From Aminobacter sp. AP02 (GTDB lineage Bacteria; Pseudomonadota; Alphaproteobacteria; Rhizobiales; Rhizobiaceae), in assembly GCF_003148805.1 (NCBI RefSeq), contig NZ_QGGX01000006.1, positions 1 through 64,000 of the forward strand: DNA of 64,000 bases, given 5' to 3'. A model generated the notes under the pieces. It saw only the letters and a program-made list of their open reading frames with translations. It ran no database searches and had not been told where the DNA came from. The position numbers were made by a program, and so were the translations under genes. This document shows positions 17,787 to 26,936 of this stretch, one piece after another. How positions within the stretch are numbered: the first letter of the stretch is position 1; the number at the start of each line of letters is the position of its first letter.

Positions 17787-18845
17787 GTGTCGCACCGCCA
17801 CCTCGTCGCAGGGCCACGCCACGCCCTGATTCACGCCATGCCGGCCCTGATACCGGGGTTGGCCATCGTGCTCGTCATCGCCATGGTGATTGCCGTCGGC
17901 GTCGGGCCGGTGGCGATCCCGCTCGAGACCGTGTGGGGCGTCATCGCCAACAAGCTGATGCCCGGAAGCGTCGAGGTGGCGTGGTCGAGCGGCCGCGAAA
18001 ACATCGTCTGGGACGTGCGCGCGCCACGTGTCATCCTCGGCGCCGTCGTCGGCGCCTCGCTGGCGCTGGTGGGGGCGGCATTGCAGTCGGTGACGCGCAA
18101 TCCCCTCGCCGATCCCCACCTGCTCGGCATTTCCTCCGGTGCCGCCTTCGGCGCGATCATGGCGCTGATCCATGCCGGCATGGTGCTCGGGACCGTCACC
18201 GTGCCGGTCTTTGCCTTCGCCGGCGCGCTGGCGGCAACCGCACTCGTGCTCGCCATCGCCAATCTGGCACGGGTCCAGTCGGCCGGGCAGCTGATCCTGG
18301 CCGGCGTCGCCGTCAGTTTCATCATCTCGGCAGCCGCCAATCTTCTGATCTTCATCGGCGATCCCAAGGCGGCGCATGTCGCGATCTTCTGGATGCTCGG
18401 CGGGCTGGGCCTGGCGCAGTGGAGCCAACTGCCCTACCCGCTCATGGCGCTTGTGCTTGGTGCAACCTGGCTGATGATGCAGACCCGCAACCTCAACGCC
18501 ATGACGCTGGGCGACGAGAGCGCCACCGCGCTTGGCATCCCGGCACGCGCCTTCCGGCTCAAGGTGTTCGTCGTCTGCGCGCTGCTGACCGGCTGCGCGG
18601 TTGCCTATTCCGGCGTCATCGCCTTTGTCGGCCTGATGATCCCGCACATCGTGCGTTTCTTCGTCGGAGGCGATTATCGCCGAGTTCTGCCTCTGTCAGC
18701 GCTGGTAGGGGCTATCTTCCTGATCGCCGCCGACATGGCCGCCCGCACGGTTGTGCCACCACAGGACATGCCGCTCGGCATCGTCACCGGGCTGATCGGC
18801 GGGGTGGCTTTCGTGGTGCTGATGCGCCGCCGCACGACAAATTGA
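17787..18845 (+). CDS. ABC importer permease (FecCD/BtuC family)
   Basis: A 352-residue inner-membrane permease with about ten segments. Family signatures are APRVILGAVVGASLALVGAALQSVTRNPLADPHLLGISSGAAFGA near the N-terminal half, GVAVSFIISAAANLL, and FVGLMIPHIVRFFVG with the coupling loop. It closes the riboswitch-controlled operon of ATPase, binding protein and permease. No BtuB-type outer-membrane receptor is in the window. Confidence 0.87.
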   Translation: MSHRHLVAGPRHALIHAMPALIPGLAIVLVIAMVIAVGVGPVAIPLETVWGVIANKLMPGSVEVAWSSGRENIVWDVRAPRVILGAVVGASLALVGAALQSVTRNPLADPHLLGISSGAAFGAIMALIHAGMVLGTVTVPVFAFAGALAATALVLAIANLARVQSAGQLILAGVAVSFIISAAANLLIFIGDPKAAHVAIFWMLGGLGLAQWSQLPYPLMALVLGATWLMMQTRNLNAMTLGDESATALGIPARAFRLKVFVVCALLTGCAVAYSGVIAFVGLMIPHIVRFFVGGDYRRVLPLSALVGAIFLIAADMAARTVVPPQDMPLGIVTGLIGGVAFVVLMRRRTTN

Positions 18846-18885
18846 GGGTCAGTTGGTAATGCAATGCAAGACGACGCAAATCCGG

Positions 18886-18914
18886 TTGCGTGGTCCCGAA
18901 TTCGCCGCTATGCA
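18886..18914 (+). promoter_or_regulatory. Sigma70-type promoter of trpL
   Basis: TTGCGT (18886-18891), a 17-bp spacer and TATGCA (18909-18914). A start about 7 bases downstream would fall on the A of the trpL ATG at 18922, implying a leaderless trpL mRNA as known in Sinorhizobium. Confidence 0.6.
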
Positions 18915-18921
18915 TTCGGCC

Positions 18922-18966
18922 ATGAACACGACTTCGCTCCAGAACAATTGGTGGCGGGCCAGCTGA
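18922..18966 (+). CDS. trpL: trp leader peptide
   Basis: A 14-codon frame reading MNTTSLQNNWWRAS then TGA, with two adjacent Trp codons at 18949-18954. Ribosome stalling there at low charged tRNA-Trp should free the downstream antiterminator. There is no Shine-Dalgarno sequence, and the promoter spacing suggests transcription begins at the ATG. An in-frame ATG at 18910 lies inside the -10 element and is unlikely. Rhizobial relatives usually carry three Trp codons; this one has two. Confidence 0.8.
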   Translation: MNTTSLQNNWWRAS

Positions 18967-18968
18967 CA

Positions 18969-19043
18969 GCGGCCTCTTGAAGCGCGTGCGCGTGTAGATT
19001 GTGATGGCCGCAACGGGATTTCCGGGCGGCCATTTGCTTTTTT
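18969..19043 (+). terminator. trp attenuator
   Basis: The terminator stem is ATGGCCGC (19004-19011) with GCGGCCAT (19026-19033), followed by TTGCTTTTTT. GCGGCC at 18969-18974, just after the trpL stop, can pair with GGCCGC at 19006-19011 to form the competing antiterminator. Together with trpL this is a complete transcription-attenuation control for trpE(G). Confidence 0.85.
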
Positions 19044-19088
19044 CGAACCAGGCTCCGGACGCTCCCACTGCAAGAGATGGAGACGGGA

Positions 19089-21278
19089 ATGACGTTGGAA
19101 TTGCTTGAAAACGGCGCCGAGCGCTACGTGACGTCAGGCGGGGTGTCGATCACCCGGCAGCGCCACGAAACCGCCTATGCCGGGGCGATCGAGACCTATC
19201 TAGACGGGCTCAACAGCCGCCGCGGCGCAGTGTTTTCCTCAAATTACGAATATCCCGGCCGCTATACCCGCTGGGACACCGCCATCATCGACCCGCCGGT
19301 GGTGATCTCGGCACGCGGACGCTCGATGAAGATCGAAGCGCTGAATGCCCGCGGCGAGGTGATGTTGCCGGTGATCCGCGCCGTGCTGGTGCCGCTCGTC
19401 GAGCTGACGATCACCGAGACGACAAAGCGCCTGATCGCGCTCGAAGTGGCTACGCCCGGCCGTGTATTCACCGAGGAGGAGCGCTCGCGCGTGCCTTCGG
19501 TGTTCACCGTCCTGCGCGCCATCACTGCCCTGTTCAAGTCGGACGAGGACAGCAATCTCGGCCTCTACGGTGCTTTCGGCTACGACCTTGCCTTCCAGTT
19601 CGATCCGGTCGAGCACACGCTGGTGCGCAAGGACAGCCAGCGCGACCTGGTGCTGTTTTTGCCCGACGAGATTCTCGTCGTCGACCACTATTCGGCCAAG
19701 GCCTGGCATGACCGCTACGACTACTCCGGCGAGGGCTTTTCGACCGAGGGCATTGCGCGCGACAGCGTCGTCGAGCCGTTCGAGCCTTCCGACCGCATTC
19801 CCCCGCGCGCCGACCACGAGCCGGGCGAATACGCCCAGCTGGTGCGCCGGGCGATGGACAGCTTCAAGCGCGGCGACCTGTTCGAGGTCGTTCCCGGCCA
19901 GATGTTCTACGAGCGCTGCGAGACGGCACCTTCGGAGATTTCGCGCCGGCTGAAGGCGATCAACCCCTCGCCTTATTCGTTCTTCATCAATCTCGGCGAA
20001 GGCGAGTACCTGATCGGGGCCTCGCCCGAAATGTTCGTGCGGGTCAATGGCCGCCGCGTCGAGACCTGCCCGATCTCGGGCACCATCAAGCGCGGCGACG
20101 ACGCCATCTCCGACAGCGAGCAGATCCTGAAGCTGCTCAATTCGAAGAAGGACGAGTCGGAGCTGACCATGTGCTCGGACGTCGACCGCAACGACAAATC
20201 CCGCGTCTGCGAACCCGGCTCGGTGCGTGTCATCGGCCGCCGCCAGATCGAGGTGTATTCGCGCCTCATCCATACCGTCGATCACATCGAGGGCCGCCTG
20301 CGCGAAGGCATGGACGCCTTCGACGCGTTCCTCAGCCACGCCTGGGCGGTGACCGTCACCGGCGCGCCCAAATTGTGGGCCATGCGTTTCATCGAGCAGA
20401 ACGAAAAGAGCCCGCGCGCCTGGTATGGCGGGGCGATCGGCATGGTGCATTTCAACGGTGACCTCAACACCGGCATGACGCTGCGCACCATCCGCATCCA
20501 GGACGGCATCGGCGAGGTACGCGCTGGCGCCACCCTGCTCTACGATTCCGTCCCCGAGGAAGAAGAAGCCGAAACCGAACTGAAGGCCTCAGCCATGCTT
20601 TCCGCCATCCGCGACGCCAAGACCGGCAATGCCCCCGGCACCGAACGCGCCACCGCCCGTGTCGGCGAAGGGGTGAAGATCCTGCTCGTCGACCACGAGG
20701 ACTCGTTTGTCCATACGCTGGCCAACTACTTCCGGCAGACCGGCGCCGATGTCTCGACAGTGCGCTCGCCAGTGCCCGAAGAGATCTTCGACCGGGTCAA
20801 GCCCGACCTCGTCGTCTTGTCGCCCGGCCCCGGTACGCCGAAGGATTTCGACACCGCGGCAACGATCAAGAAAGCGCGGGCGCGTGACCTGCCGATCTTC
20901 GGCGTGTGCCTGGGCCTGCAGGCGCTGGCCGAAGCCTATGGCGGCGAACTCAGGCAGCTTGCGGTGCCGATGCACGGAAAACCCTCGCGAATCCGCATCT
21001 CCAAGCCCGGCATCATCTTTTCCGGCCTGCCCAAGGAAGTGACCGTTGGCCGCTATCACTCGATCTTCGCCGACCCGGTGCGCCTGCCTTCCGACTTCGT
21101 CGTAACCGCCGAAACCGAGGACGGTGTGATCATGGCGCTTGAACACAAGAAAGAACCGATCGCGGCGGTGCAGTTCCACCCCGAATCGATCATGACGCTC
21201 GGCCACGACGCCGGCATGCGCATGATCGAAAACGTGGTCGCCCACATGCCGCGTAAGGCCAAGGACAAGGCGGCCTAG
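19089..21278 (+). CDS. trpE(G): Anthranilate synthase, fused TrpE-TrpG
   Basis: A 729-residue fusion that converts chorismate and glutamine to anthranilate, the first step of Trp synthesis. TrpE-like aminating domain: residues ~1-510, with [36 protein letters not shown] and the DVDRNDKSR chorismate block. TrpG glutaminase domain: ~530-729, with GVCLGLQAL (catalytic Cys) and FHPESI (His-Glu). The start at 19089 ([13 protein letters not shown]) aligns with rhizobial TrpE and has GGAGA at 19079-19083; an in-frame ATG at 19077 would add four residues. It is controlled by the trp attenuator. Confidence 0.95.
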   Translation: MTLELLENGAERYVTSGGVSITRQRHETAYAGAIETYLDGLNSRRGAVFSSNYEYPGRYTRWDTAIIDPPVVISARGRSMKIEALNARGEVMLPVIRAVLVPLVELTITETTKRLIALEVATPGRVFTEEERSRVPSVFTVLRAITALFKSDEDSNLGLYGAFGYDLAFQFDPVEHTLVRKDSQRDLVLFLPDEILVVDHYSAKAWHDRYDYSGEGFSTEGIARDSVVEPFEPSDRIPPRADHEPGEYAQLVRRAMDSFKRGDLFEVVPGQMFYERCETAPSEISRRLKAINPSPYSFFINLGEGEYLIGASPEMFVRVNGRRVETCPISGTIKRGDDAISDSEQILKLLNSKKDESELTMCSDVDRNDKSRVCEPGSVRVIGRRQIEVYSRLIHTVDHIEGRLREGMDAFDAFLSHAWAVTVTGAPKLWAMRFIEQNEKSPRAWYGGAIGMVHFNGDLNTGMTLRTIRIQDGIGEVRAGATLLYDSVPEEEEAETELKASAMLSAIRDAKTGNAPGTERATARVGEGVKILLVDHEDSFVHTLANYFRQTGADVSTVRSPVPEEIFDRVKPDLVVLSPGPGTPKDFDTAATIKKARARDLPIFGVCLGLQALAEAYGGELRQLAVPMHGKPSRIRISKPGIIFSGLPKEVTVGRYHSIFADPVRLPSDFVVTAETEDGVIMALEHKKEPIAAVQFHPESIMTLGHDAGMRMIENVVAHMPRKAKDKAA

Positions 21279-21288
21279 CGGCCGCTTT
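21270..21288 (+). terminator. Weak terminator after trpE(G)
   Basis: GCGGCC-TAGC-GGCCGC (21270-21285) spans the trpE(G) stop and is followed by TTTC. The T-run is short, so read-through into the CDF gene is possible. Confidence 0.35.
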
Positions 21289-21321
21289 CAGCGTCCAAGC
21301 CGACAGGAGCCTAAACAGAAG

Positions 21322-22278
21322 ATGATGACACAGACCCAAACGCAGGGCTCAGCCGCGCGCAGCCAGCCGTCCTCGGCCAAGCGGCGCGTTGCCAAGATCG
21401 CATTTTGGTCGATCATCGTCGGCTCGGCGGTGATGGCGTTGAAGTTCGTCGCCTGGTGGCTGACCGGCTCGGTCGCGCTTTATTCGGACGCGCTGGAGTC
21501 GATCGTCAACGTGGTGGCCGCTATGGCCGCCTTCTGGGCTATCAAGATCAGCCACAAGCCGGCCGACCTCGATCACCAGCATGGACACCACAAGGCCGAG
21601 TATTTTTCGGCGGTGCTCGAAGGCGTGCTGATCATCGTTGCCGCGCTTTTGATCCTGTTCGAGGTCTGGCGCAGCTGGGGCGTCCCCATGAATGCCGACG
21701 AGCCCTGGCTCGGCCTCGGGATCAACGGCTTTGCCGCGGTTATCAACGCGTTCTGGGCCGGCATGCTGATCCGCGTCGGCCGCTCCGAACGCTCACCGGC
21801 CATGGTCGCCGACGGCCATCACATCATGACCGACGTGGTGACGTCCGCCGGCGTGCTGATCGGCCTTGTCGGCGCGCTCGTCACCGGCTGGACGATCCTC
21901 GACCCCGTGCTGGCGGTGATCGTTGCCCTCAACATCCTGTGGCAGGGCTGGCACGTCATCAGCTCGTCGATGGACGGGCTGATGGACCGCGCGGTCGAAC
22001 TCGACGAGCACATGCGCATCCGCGACATCATCTCGGCAAATTCCAAGGGCGCGATCGAGGTGCACGACCTCAAGACCCGCATCGCCGGGCGCGCCACCTT
22101 CATCGAGTTTCACCTGGTAGTCGACGCCGACATGAGCGTGGGTGAAAGCCACGTCATCTGCGACCGCATCGAAGACGCGCTGAGGGAAGAGATCCCTTCG
22201 GTTCGCGTCATCATCCATGTCGAACCTGATGACGAGGCCAAGCTGCCCAAGGGCACGGTCGCGGTGCCCTTCGCTTGA
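21322..22278 (+). CDS. Cation diffusion facilitator (CDF) transporter
   Basis: A 318-residue divalent-metal/proton antiporter of the inner membrane. Six membrane segments span about residues 25-210, then a C-terminal cytoplasmic alpha-beta domain ends IIHVEP. Metal-site motifs visible are YSDALES (Asp56) in TM2 and DGHHIMTDVVTS (His167, Asp171) in TM5, plus HQHGHHKAEYF after TM2. Asp56 is followed four residues later by Ser rather than the second Asp of FieF, so metal preference is uncertain. It may be co-transcribed from trpE(G). Confidence 0.88.
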   Translation: MMTQTQTQGSAARSQPSSAKRRVAKIAFWSIIVGSAVMALKFVAWWLTGSVALYSDALESIVNVVAAMAAFWAIKISHKPADLDHQHGHHKAEYFSAVLEGVLIIVAALLILFEVWRSWGVPMNADEPWLGLGINGFAAVINAFWAGMLIRVGRSERSPAMVADGHHIMTDVVTSAGVLIGLVGALVTGWTILDPVLAVIVALNILWQGWHVISSSMDGLMDRAVELDEHMRIRDIISANSKGAIEVHDLKTRIAGRATFIEFHLVVDADMSVGESHVICDRIEDALREEIPSVRVIIHVEPDDEAKLPKGTVAVPFA

Positions 22279-22395
22279 ACTGGTCGTCCACGCGCCATGG
22301 TGCCCGGCTGCTGCCTTGCGCCTTGCCAGTTGAATCGGATTGACACCAAAGGCGCGCAAACTTCTGATCCGCCGTGCTAATATGCTCTCGTTCAT

Positions 22396-22427
22396 GGGCG
22401 GCGCCTAGCATGCGCAAGCCGCCGCCC
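22396..22427. terminator. Hairpin between convergent genes
   Basis: GGGCGGC (22396-22402) pairs with GCCGCCC (22421-22427) in the gap between the CDF gene and the convergent TctC-type gene. There is no T-run; the role is inferred from position. Confidence 0.3.
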
Positions 22428-22436
22428 AAGGGCAGG

Positions 22437-23426
22437 TCAGTCGATCTGGATGTTCGCGTCCTTGACCACCGGGGCCCATTTGGCGAGTTCGGCCTTGACG
22501 TGGGCGCCGAGTTCCTCGGGCGTGGAACCAACGATCCTGGCGCTGAAGCCGTTCATCTTTTCGATGACAGCAGGGTCGGTCATTGCCTTGTTGGCCGACG
22601 CGTTCAGCCGGTCGACAGCCTCCTTGGGCGTGCCGGCGGGCGCAAACAGCGCATTCCAGGTGTAGGTTTCGTAGCCCGGAACGCCTGCCTCCGCGATCGT
22701 CGGCACATCGGGGAAGGATGGCGCACGCTCGGCGGTCGTCACGCCAAGTGCCCGCAACGTGCCGCCTTTGATGTGTGAGGAAGACGACGGCAAATTGTCG
22801 AACATGATCGGCACCTGGTTACCCACCACGTCGTTCAGCGCCGGGCCTGCCCCCTTATAGGGAATGTGCTGGATATTGACGCCGGCCATCGCCTTGAACA
22901 GCTCGCCGGAGAGATGCAGCGGCGTGCCGTTGCCCGACGAGGCATAGGCATATTTGTCGGGTTCGGCCTTCAGCAGGGCGACAAGCTCCTGCACGTTGTT
23001 GACCGGCAGCTGCGGATTGACGACGAGCACGTTGGGAACGACGACCAGCAACGAAACCGGGGTGAAATCCTTTTCCGGATCATAGGGCTTGGTCTTGAGG
23101 ATCAGCGGGTTGAGCGCATGCGTGGCAACCGTGCCCATCAAAATGGTGTAGCCGTCGGGCTCGGCACGGGCGACGCGGTCGGCGCCGATGTTGCCGCCGG
23201 CACCGGCGACATTCTCGACGACCACCTGCTGGCCGAGATCGTCCGACATCTTCTGCGCAATGATGCGGGCGACAACGTCGGTCGAACCGCCCGCGGCAAA
23301 CGGCACCACCAGCGTCACTGTCCGGTCCGGGAACTGCTGTGCAGATCCCTGCGGCGCAAGCGCCAGCAAGGAAACGGCGGAAAGCCCTAGGGCCAGCGTC
23401 ATACGTCGCGTGAACTTGGAAATCAT
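22437..23426 (-). CDS. TctC/Bug-family periplasmic solute-binding protein
   Basis: A 329-residue exported binding protein of tripartite tricarboxylate transporters. The signal peptide (about 1-28) ends GSAQQ, followed by the family hallmark FPDRTVTLVVPFAAGGSTDVVAR and VVENVAGAGGNIGAD. GGGAGGTG before the ATG at 23426 supports this start. No TctA or TctB membrane genes are adjacent, so it is an orphan that must dock to a transporter elsewhere or act as a sensor ligand carrier. Ligand likely a carboxylate. Confidence 0.88.
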   Translation of the reverse strand: MISKFTRRMTLALGLSAVSLLALAPQGSAQQFPDRTVTLVVPFAAGGSTDVVARIIAQKMSDDLGQQVVVENVAGAGGNIGADRVARAEPDGYTILMGTVATHALNPLILKTKPYDPEKDFTPVSLLVVVPNVLVVNPQLPVNNVQELVALLKAEPDKYAYASSGNGTPLHLSGELFKAMAGVNIQHIPYKGAGPALNDVVGNQVPIMFDNLPSSSSHIKGGTLRALGVTTAERAPSFPDVPTIAEAGVPGYETYTWNALFAPAGTPKEAVDRLNASANKAMTDPAVIEKMNGFSARIVGSTPEELGAHVKAELAKWAPVVKDANIQID

Positions 23427-23664
23427 CAGTGCGCACCTCCCATCTTGGCGGCGGCACCTCGAAGCCAGCCGCGTGAAACGGCAAGCGTATGAACTTTGCA
23501 TACGCTGTCAATGCGACGTTGGGGGTAGACGGAAGTCGCAAACGAATGCCCGCGCGGCAGTTTTCGTTCGGTACGCCAGGGCCATGGCATCCAGCCGGCC
23601 TTGGCCTTGTATTTTGCGTCCAGCGATACTGACATCAGCGACCAAAAGTGTCTAAGACGGCGCC

Positions 23665-24747
23665 ATGAAGCCAAACCCGCAGCCCGCTGCCCCGCTCACC
23701 AACACCAAACCCTGGCTACAGTGGTTGCTGCTGCTGGTGTGCTCGGTAGTGCTGGCCGGCGTGCTCGAGACGGCGCACTTGCCCGCCGCGCTGTTGGTCG
23801 GGCCGATGCTGGTCGCCATTCTGCTCGGCAGCAACGGTGCGACCGTGCGCGTTCCCAGGCCGATGTTCGTTTCGGCACAGGCGTTCATCGGCTGCCTCGT
23901 CGCCAGTTCGATCTCGACCGGCATCTTCACCACGTTCGCCGCCGAATGGCCGCTGTTCTTGGGCGCGGCCATCGCCACTGTCGCCGCCAGCAGCTTTCTT
24001 GGCTGGTTCATCTCGCGGCTGAAAGTGCTGCCGGGCACGACCGCCGTGTGGGGCTCGGCACCGGGCGCGGCCACCGCCATGGTGCTGATGGCCGACGCTT
24101 TCGGTGCCGACGCGCGGCTTGTCGCCTTCATGCAATATCTGCGCGTCATCATGGTTTCGGTCGCCGCAGCGGTCATCGCCAGGCTTTGGGTCGACACATC
24201 AGGTGTCGAAGCGCCCGCGCTCGAATGGTTTCCGGCTATCGTTTGGCCAGCCTTTGGTGCCATGATCGGCGTCGCGGTGGTCGGTGGAACGCTTGGCTAT
24301 CTCCTGCGCATCCCCTCACCCTATTTTGTCGGTGCGATGATCCTCGGCGCGGTCGTGCACCTTGGTTTCGGCGTTGAGCTACAGCTGCCGGAATGGCTCC
24401 TAGCGCTCGGCTACACGCTGATCGGCTGGTCGATCGGGCTCAATTTCACCCGGCCGATCCTGCGCCATGCCGCACGCGCTTTGCCGCAAGTGATCGGCTC
24501 GATCGCCGCGCTGATGGCCTTTTGCGGCGCGCTGGCTTTCGGGCTGCACACCATCCTTGGCGTCGATCCGTTGACCGCCTATCTCGCGACAAGCCCCGGC
24601 GGCATGGATTCCATCGCGATCATCGCCGCAGCCTCAAAGGACGTCGACCTCTCCTTTGTGCTGACCTTGCAGATGCTGCGCTTTTTGATCGTGCTGATGT
24701 TCGGTCCTGCCCTGGCCAAGCTGGTGGCCAAGGCGATCAAGGATTGA
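23665..24747 (+). CDS. AbrB-family membrane protein (AmoA-like)
   Basis: A 360-residue polytopic protein with two AbrB-type repeats, each with LPAALLVGPMLVAIL- or IPSPYFVGAMILGAVVH-like GPM/GAM motifs, and with a late SPGGMDSIAIIAAAS block. The family carries misleading names (ammonia monooxygenase, AbrB regulator), but the sequence is that of a transporter-like membrane protein. It is divergent from the orphan TctC protein; a shared carboxylate function is only a guess. Confidence 0.78.
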   Translation: MKPNPQPAAPLTNTKPWLQWLLLLVCSVVLAGVLETAHLPAALLVGPMLVAILLGSNGATVRVPRPMFVSAQAFIGCLVASSISTGIFTTFAAEWPLFLGAAIATVAASSFLGWFISRLKVLPGTTAVWGSAPGAATAMVLMADAFGADARLVAFMQYLRVIMVSVAAAVIARLWVDTSGVEAPALEWFPAIVWPAFGAMIGVAVVGGTLGYLLRIPSPYFVGAMILGAVVHLGFGVELQLPEWLLALGYTLIGWSIGLNFTRPILRHAARALPQVIGSIAALMAFCGALAFGLHTILGVDPLTAYLATSPGGMDSIAIIAAASKDVDLSFVLTLQMLRFLIVLMFGPALAKLVAKAIKD

Positions 24748-24832
24748 GACTCCCGGACTACGCTCTCTCTCCTTGCGGTTGAGACCGCTGCCACCCTTGC
24801 GCGCCCAAGACGGCTCCTGTAAGAGAACGGCC

Positions 24833-24952
24833 ATGACTTCGCGCAAGACCAACGAAATCTCCCGTCCGGCCGCTTTTGCGGGCGAGACGCTGCGCGCGCT
24901 TTCTTCGGCTCTTCTTCTTCTCGGCCTTATCGGCGATCGCCGGGCTCGTTAA
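24833..24952 (+). CDS. Leucine-rich leader peptide of leuA
   Basis: A 39-codon frame from ATG 24833 to TAA 24950-24952. The segment ALSSALLLLGL contains six Leu codons in eleven, four of them consecutive (24911-24922). It lies 135 bases upstream of leuA and is directly followed by an inverted-repeat structure. This is the arrangement of a leu attenuator leader peptide, in which stalling at Leu codons would control read-through into leuA. The first ~20 codons have no evident role and the true start could be internal. Confidence 0.7.
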   Translation: MTSRKTNEISRPAAFAGETLRALSSALLLLGLIGDRRAR

Positions 24953-24953
24953 G

Positions 24954-24997
24954 GGAGCGTCCGGCGGTCGAATTGCCGCCGAGGCATTAGCTCCTTT
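24954..24997 (+). terminator. Probable leuA attenuator hairpin
   Basis: The inner stem is CGGCGG (24962-24967) with CCGCCG (24976-24981), enclosed by GGAGC (24954-24958) with GCTCC (24990-24994) and followed by TTTGCTCTTC. It starts two bases after the leader-peptide stop. The competing antiterminator was not resolved by eye. Confidence 0.55.
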
Positions 24998-25087
24998 GCT
25001 CTTCACAACAGAACCGAATTTCTGATTTAAGACCGCTGAAGCATGCGCGCTATGCCGTGCATGGCGGCCAAGAGAACGAGACCGACA

Positions 25088-26800
25088 ATGAGCAAGACCA
25101 CCCCCGCAGCCGATGCCGGCCGGAGCGCCGGCATGCCGATCGCCGCAGTCAAGTACCAAGCCTACCACAAGATCGACCTGCCCGACCGCACGTGGCCGTC
25201 CAAGGTTATCGACAAAGCGCCAATCTGGTGCTCGGTCGACCTGCGCGACGGCAACCAGTCGCTCGTCGATCCGATGGGCCACGATCGCAAGGCGCGCATG
25301 TTCCAGCTGCTGCTCGACATGGGCTTCAAGGAAATCGAGATCGGCTTTCCCTCGGCCTCGCAGACCGACTTCGATTTCGCCCGCTGGTGTATCGAAGAGG
25401 GCAATGTCGCCGACGACGTGTCGCTGCAGGTTCTCGTCCAGTGCCGCCCCGAATTGATCACCCGCACCTTCGAGGCCCTGAAGGGCGCGCATAAGCCGAT
25501 CGTGCATTTCTACAATTCGACCAGCGAATTGCAGCGTCGCGTGGTGTTCGCAAAGGACGTCGCGGGCATCAAGCAGATCGCCACCGACGCGGCCAAGATG
25601 ATCACCGACATGGCGGCCAAGGCTGGCGGCGGCTATCGCTTCGAGTATTCACCCGAAAGCTTCACCGGCACCGAACTCGAGGTCGCGCTCGAAATCTGCA
25701 ATGCGGTGACCGAGATCGTCAAACCTACGCCCGACAACAAGCTGATCATCAACCTGCCCTCGACGGTCGAGATGGCGACGCCCAACATCTATGCCGACCA
25801 GATCGAGTGGATGTGCCGCAACCTCGACAATCGCGAGAACCTGATCATCTCGCTGCACCCGCATAACGACCGCGGCACCGGCATCGCCGCCACCGAGCTC
25901 GGCCTGATGGCGGGTGCCGACCGTGTCGAAGGCACGCTGTTCGGCAATGGCGAGCGCACCGGCAATGTCGATGTCGTCACGCTGGCGCTTAACATGTTCA
26001 CGCAAGGGGTCGATCCAGAACTCGACTGCTCGGACATCGAGCGCATCAAGGAAGTCTACGAATATTCGAACCAGATGGTCATTCCGGAGCGCCATCCTTA
26101 CGTCGGCGAGCTGGTCTACACCGCCTTCTCGGGCTCGCACCAGGATGCCATCAACAAGGGAATGAAGGCGATCAAGGTCGCCAACAAGCCATTGTGGGAA
26201 GTGCCCTACCTGCCGATCGATCCACAGGACGTCGGCCGCAGCTATGAGGCGATCATCCGCATCAATTCGCAATCGGGCAAGGGCGGCATCGCCTATGTGC
26301 TGCAGGCCGACTATGGCCTCAACCTGCCGCGGTCGCTGCAGGTCGAGTTCAGCCAGGACATCCAGCAGATCACCGACGCCGAAGGCAAGGAAGTCTCACC
26401 GAAGCGCATCCACGAGCGTTTTCTCGAGGTTTATGTCGACCAGCCACGCGCGCGGCTGAAGTTCGTCGACCACCAGACCTTCCCGGATCCGGTGATGAAG
26501 GGACGTCGCGTCGTCGAAGCAACCATTGTCGACAATGGCAAGGAAGTGATGATCTCCGGAACCGGCAACGGCCCGATCGACGGTTTTGTCGATGCGCTTT
26601 CGCGCCACATCGGCATCGACCTGTCGGTGCTCGACTATTCCGAGCATTCGATCCAGCGCGGCTCGAACGCCTCGGCGATCTGCTACATGGAAGTCGAACA
26701 CCCGGCAGGTCGCCTGTTTGGCGCCGGCATCAACACCAATATCGTTGCTGCTTCGCTTGAAGCGGTGGTTTCGGCGGCCAACCGCATCCTGTCGCGTTAA
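25088..26800 (+). CDS. leuA: 2-isopropylmalate synthase
   Basis: Condenses acetyl-CoA with 2-oxoisovalerate, the first committed step of Leu synthesis. At 570 residues it is the long type-2 form (as in Corynebacterium) rather than the ~510-residue E. coli type. The HMGL-like TIM barrel shows CSVDLRDGNQSL and the metal ligands SLHPHNDRGTG; a linker and the C-terminal LeuA allosteric dimer domain (~430-570) provide Leu feedback inhibition. The start MSKTTPAADAG at 25088 fits relatives. It is preceded by a Leu-codon leader and hairpin. Confidence 0.94.
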   Translation: MSKTTPAADAGRSAGMPIAAVKYQAYHKIDLPDRTWPSKVIDKAPIWCSVDLRDGNQSLVDPMGHDRKARMFQLLLDMGFKEIEIGFPSASQTDFDFARWCIEEGNVADDVSLQVLVQCRPELITRTFEALKGAHKPIVHFYNSTSELQRRVVFAKDVAGIKQIATDAAKMITDMAAKAGGGYRFEYSPESFTGTELEVALEICNAVTEIVKPTPDNKLIINLPSTVEMATPNIYADQIEWMCRNLDNRENLIISLHPHNDRGTGIAATELGLMAGADRVEGTLFGNGERTGNVDVVTLALNMFTQGVDPELDCSDIERIKEVYEYSNQMVIPERHPYVGELVYTAFSGSHQDAINKGMKAIKVANKPLWEVPYLPIDPQDVGRSYEAIIRINSQSGKGGIAYVLQADYGLNLPRSLQVEFSQDIQQITDAEGKEVSPKRIHERFLEVYVDQPRARLKFVDHQTFPDPVMKGRRVVEATIVDNGKEVMISGTGNGPIDGFVDALSRHIGIDLSVLDYSEHSIQRGSNASAICYMEVEHPAGRLFGAGINTNIVAASLEAVVSAANRILSR

Positions 26801-26819
26801 GGTTAACTCGACTTCCAAC

Positions 26820-26853
26820 ACGCCTCGTCCGTGGATAACGGGCGAGGCGTTTG
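26820..26853 (+). terminator. Terminator after leuA
   Basis: ACGCCTCG (26820-26827) pairs with CGAGGCGT (26843-26850), with an inner CCG/CGG extension and TTT following. It lies 20 bases after the leuA stop. Confidence 0.7.
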
Positions 26854-26936
26854 CCCATCATTGTTCAGCGCGCTTGTGCGCCGACGCCAGCTGTCTATGA
26901 TCGGGCCATTCGTACCGGTTCGAAAAGGGTCGATAC

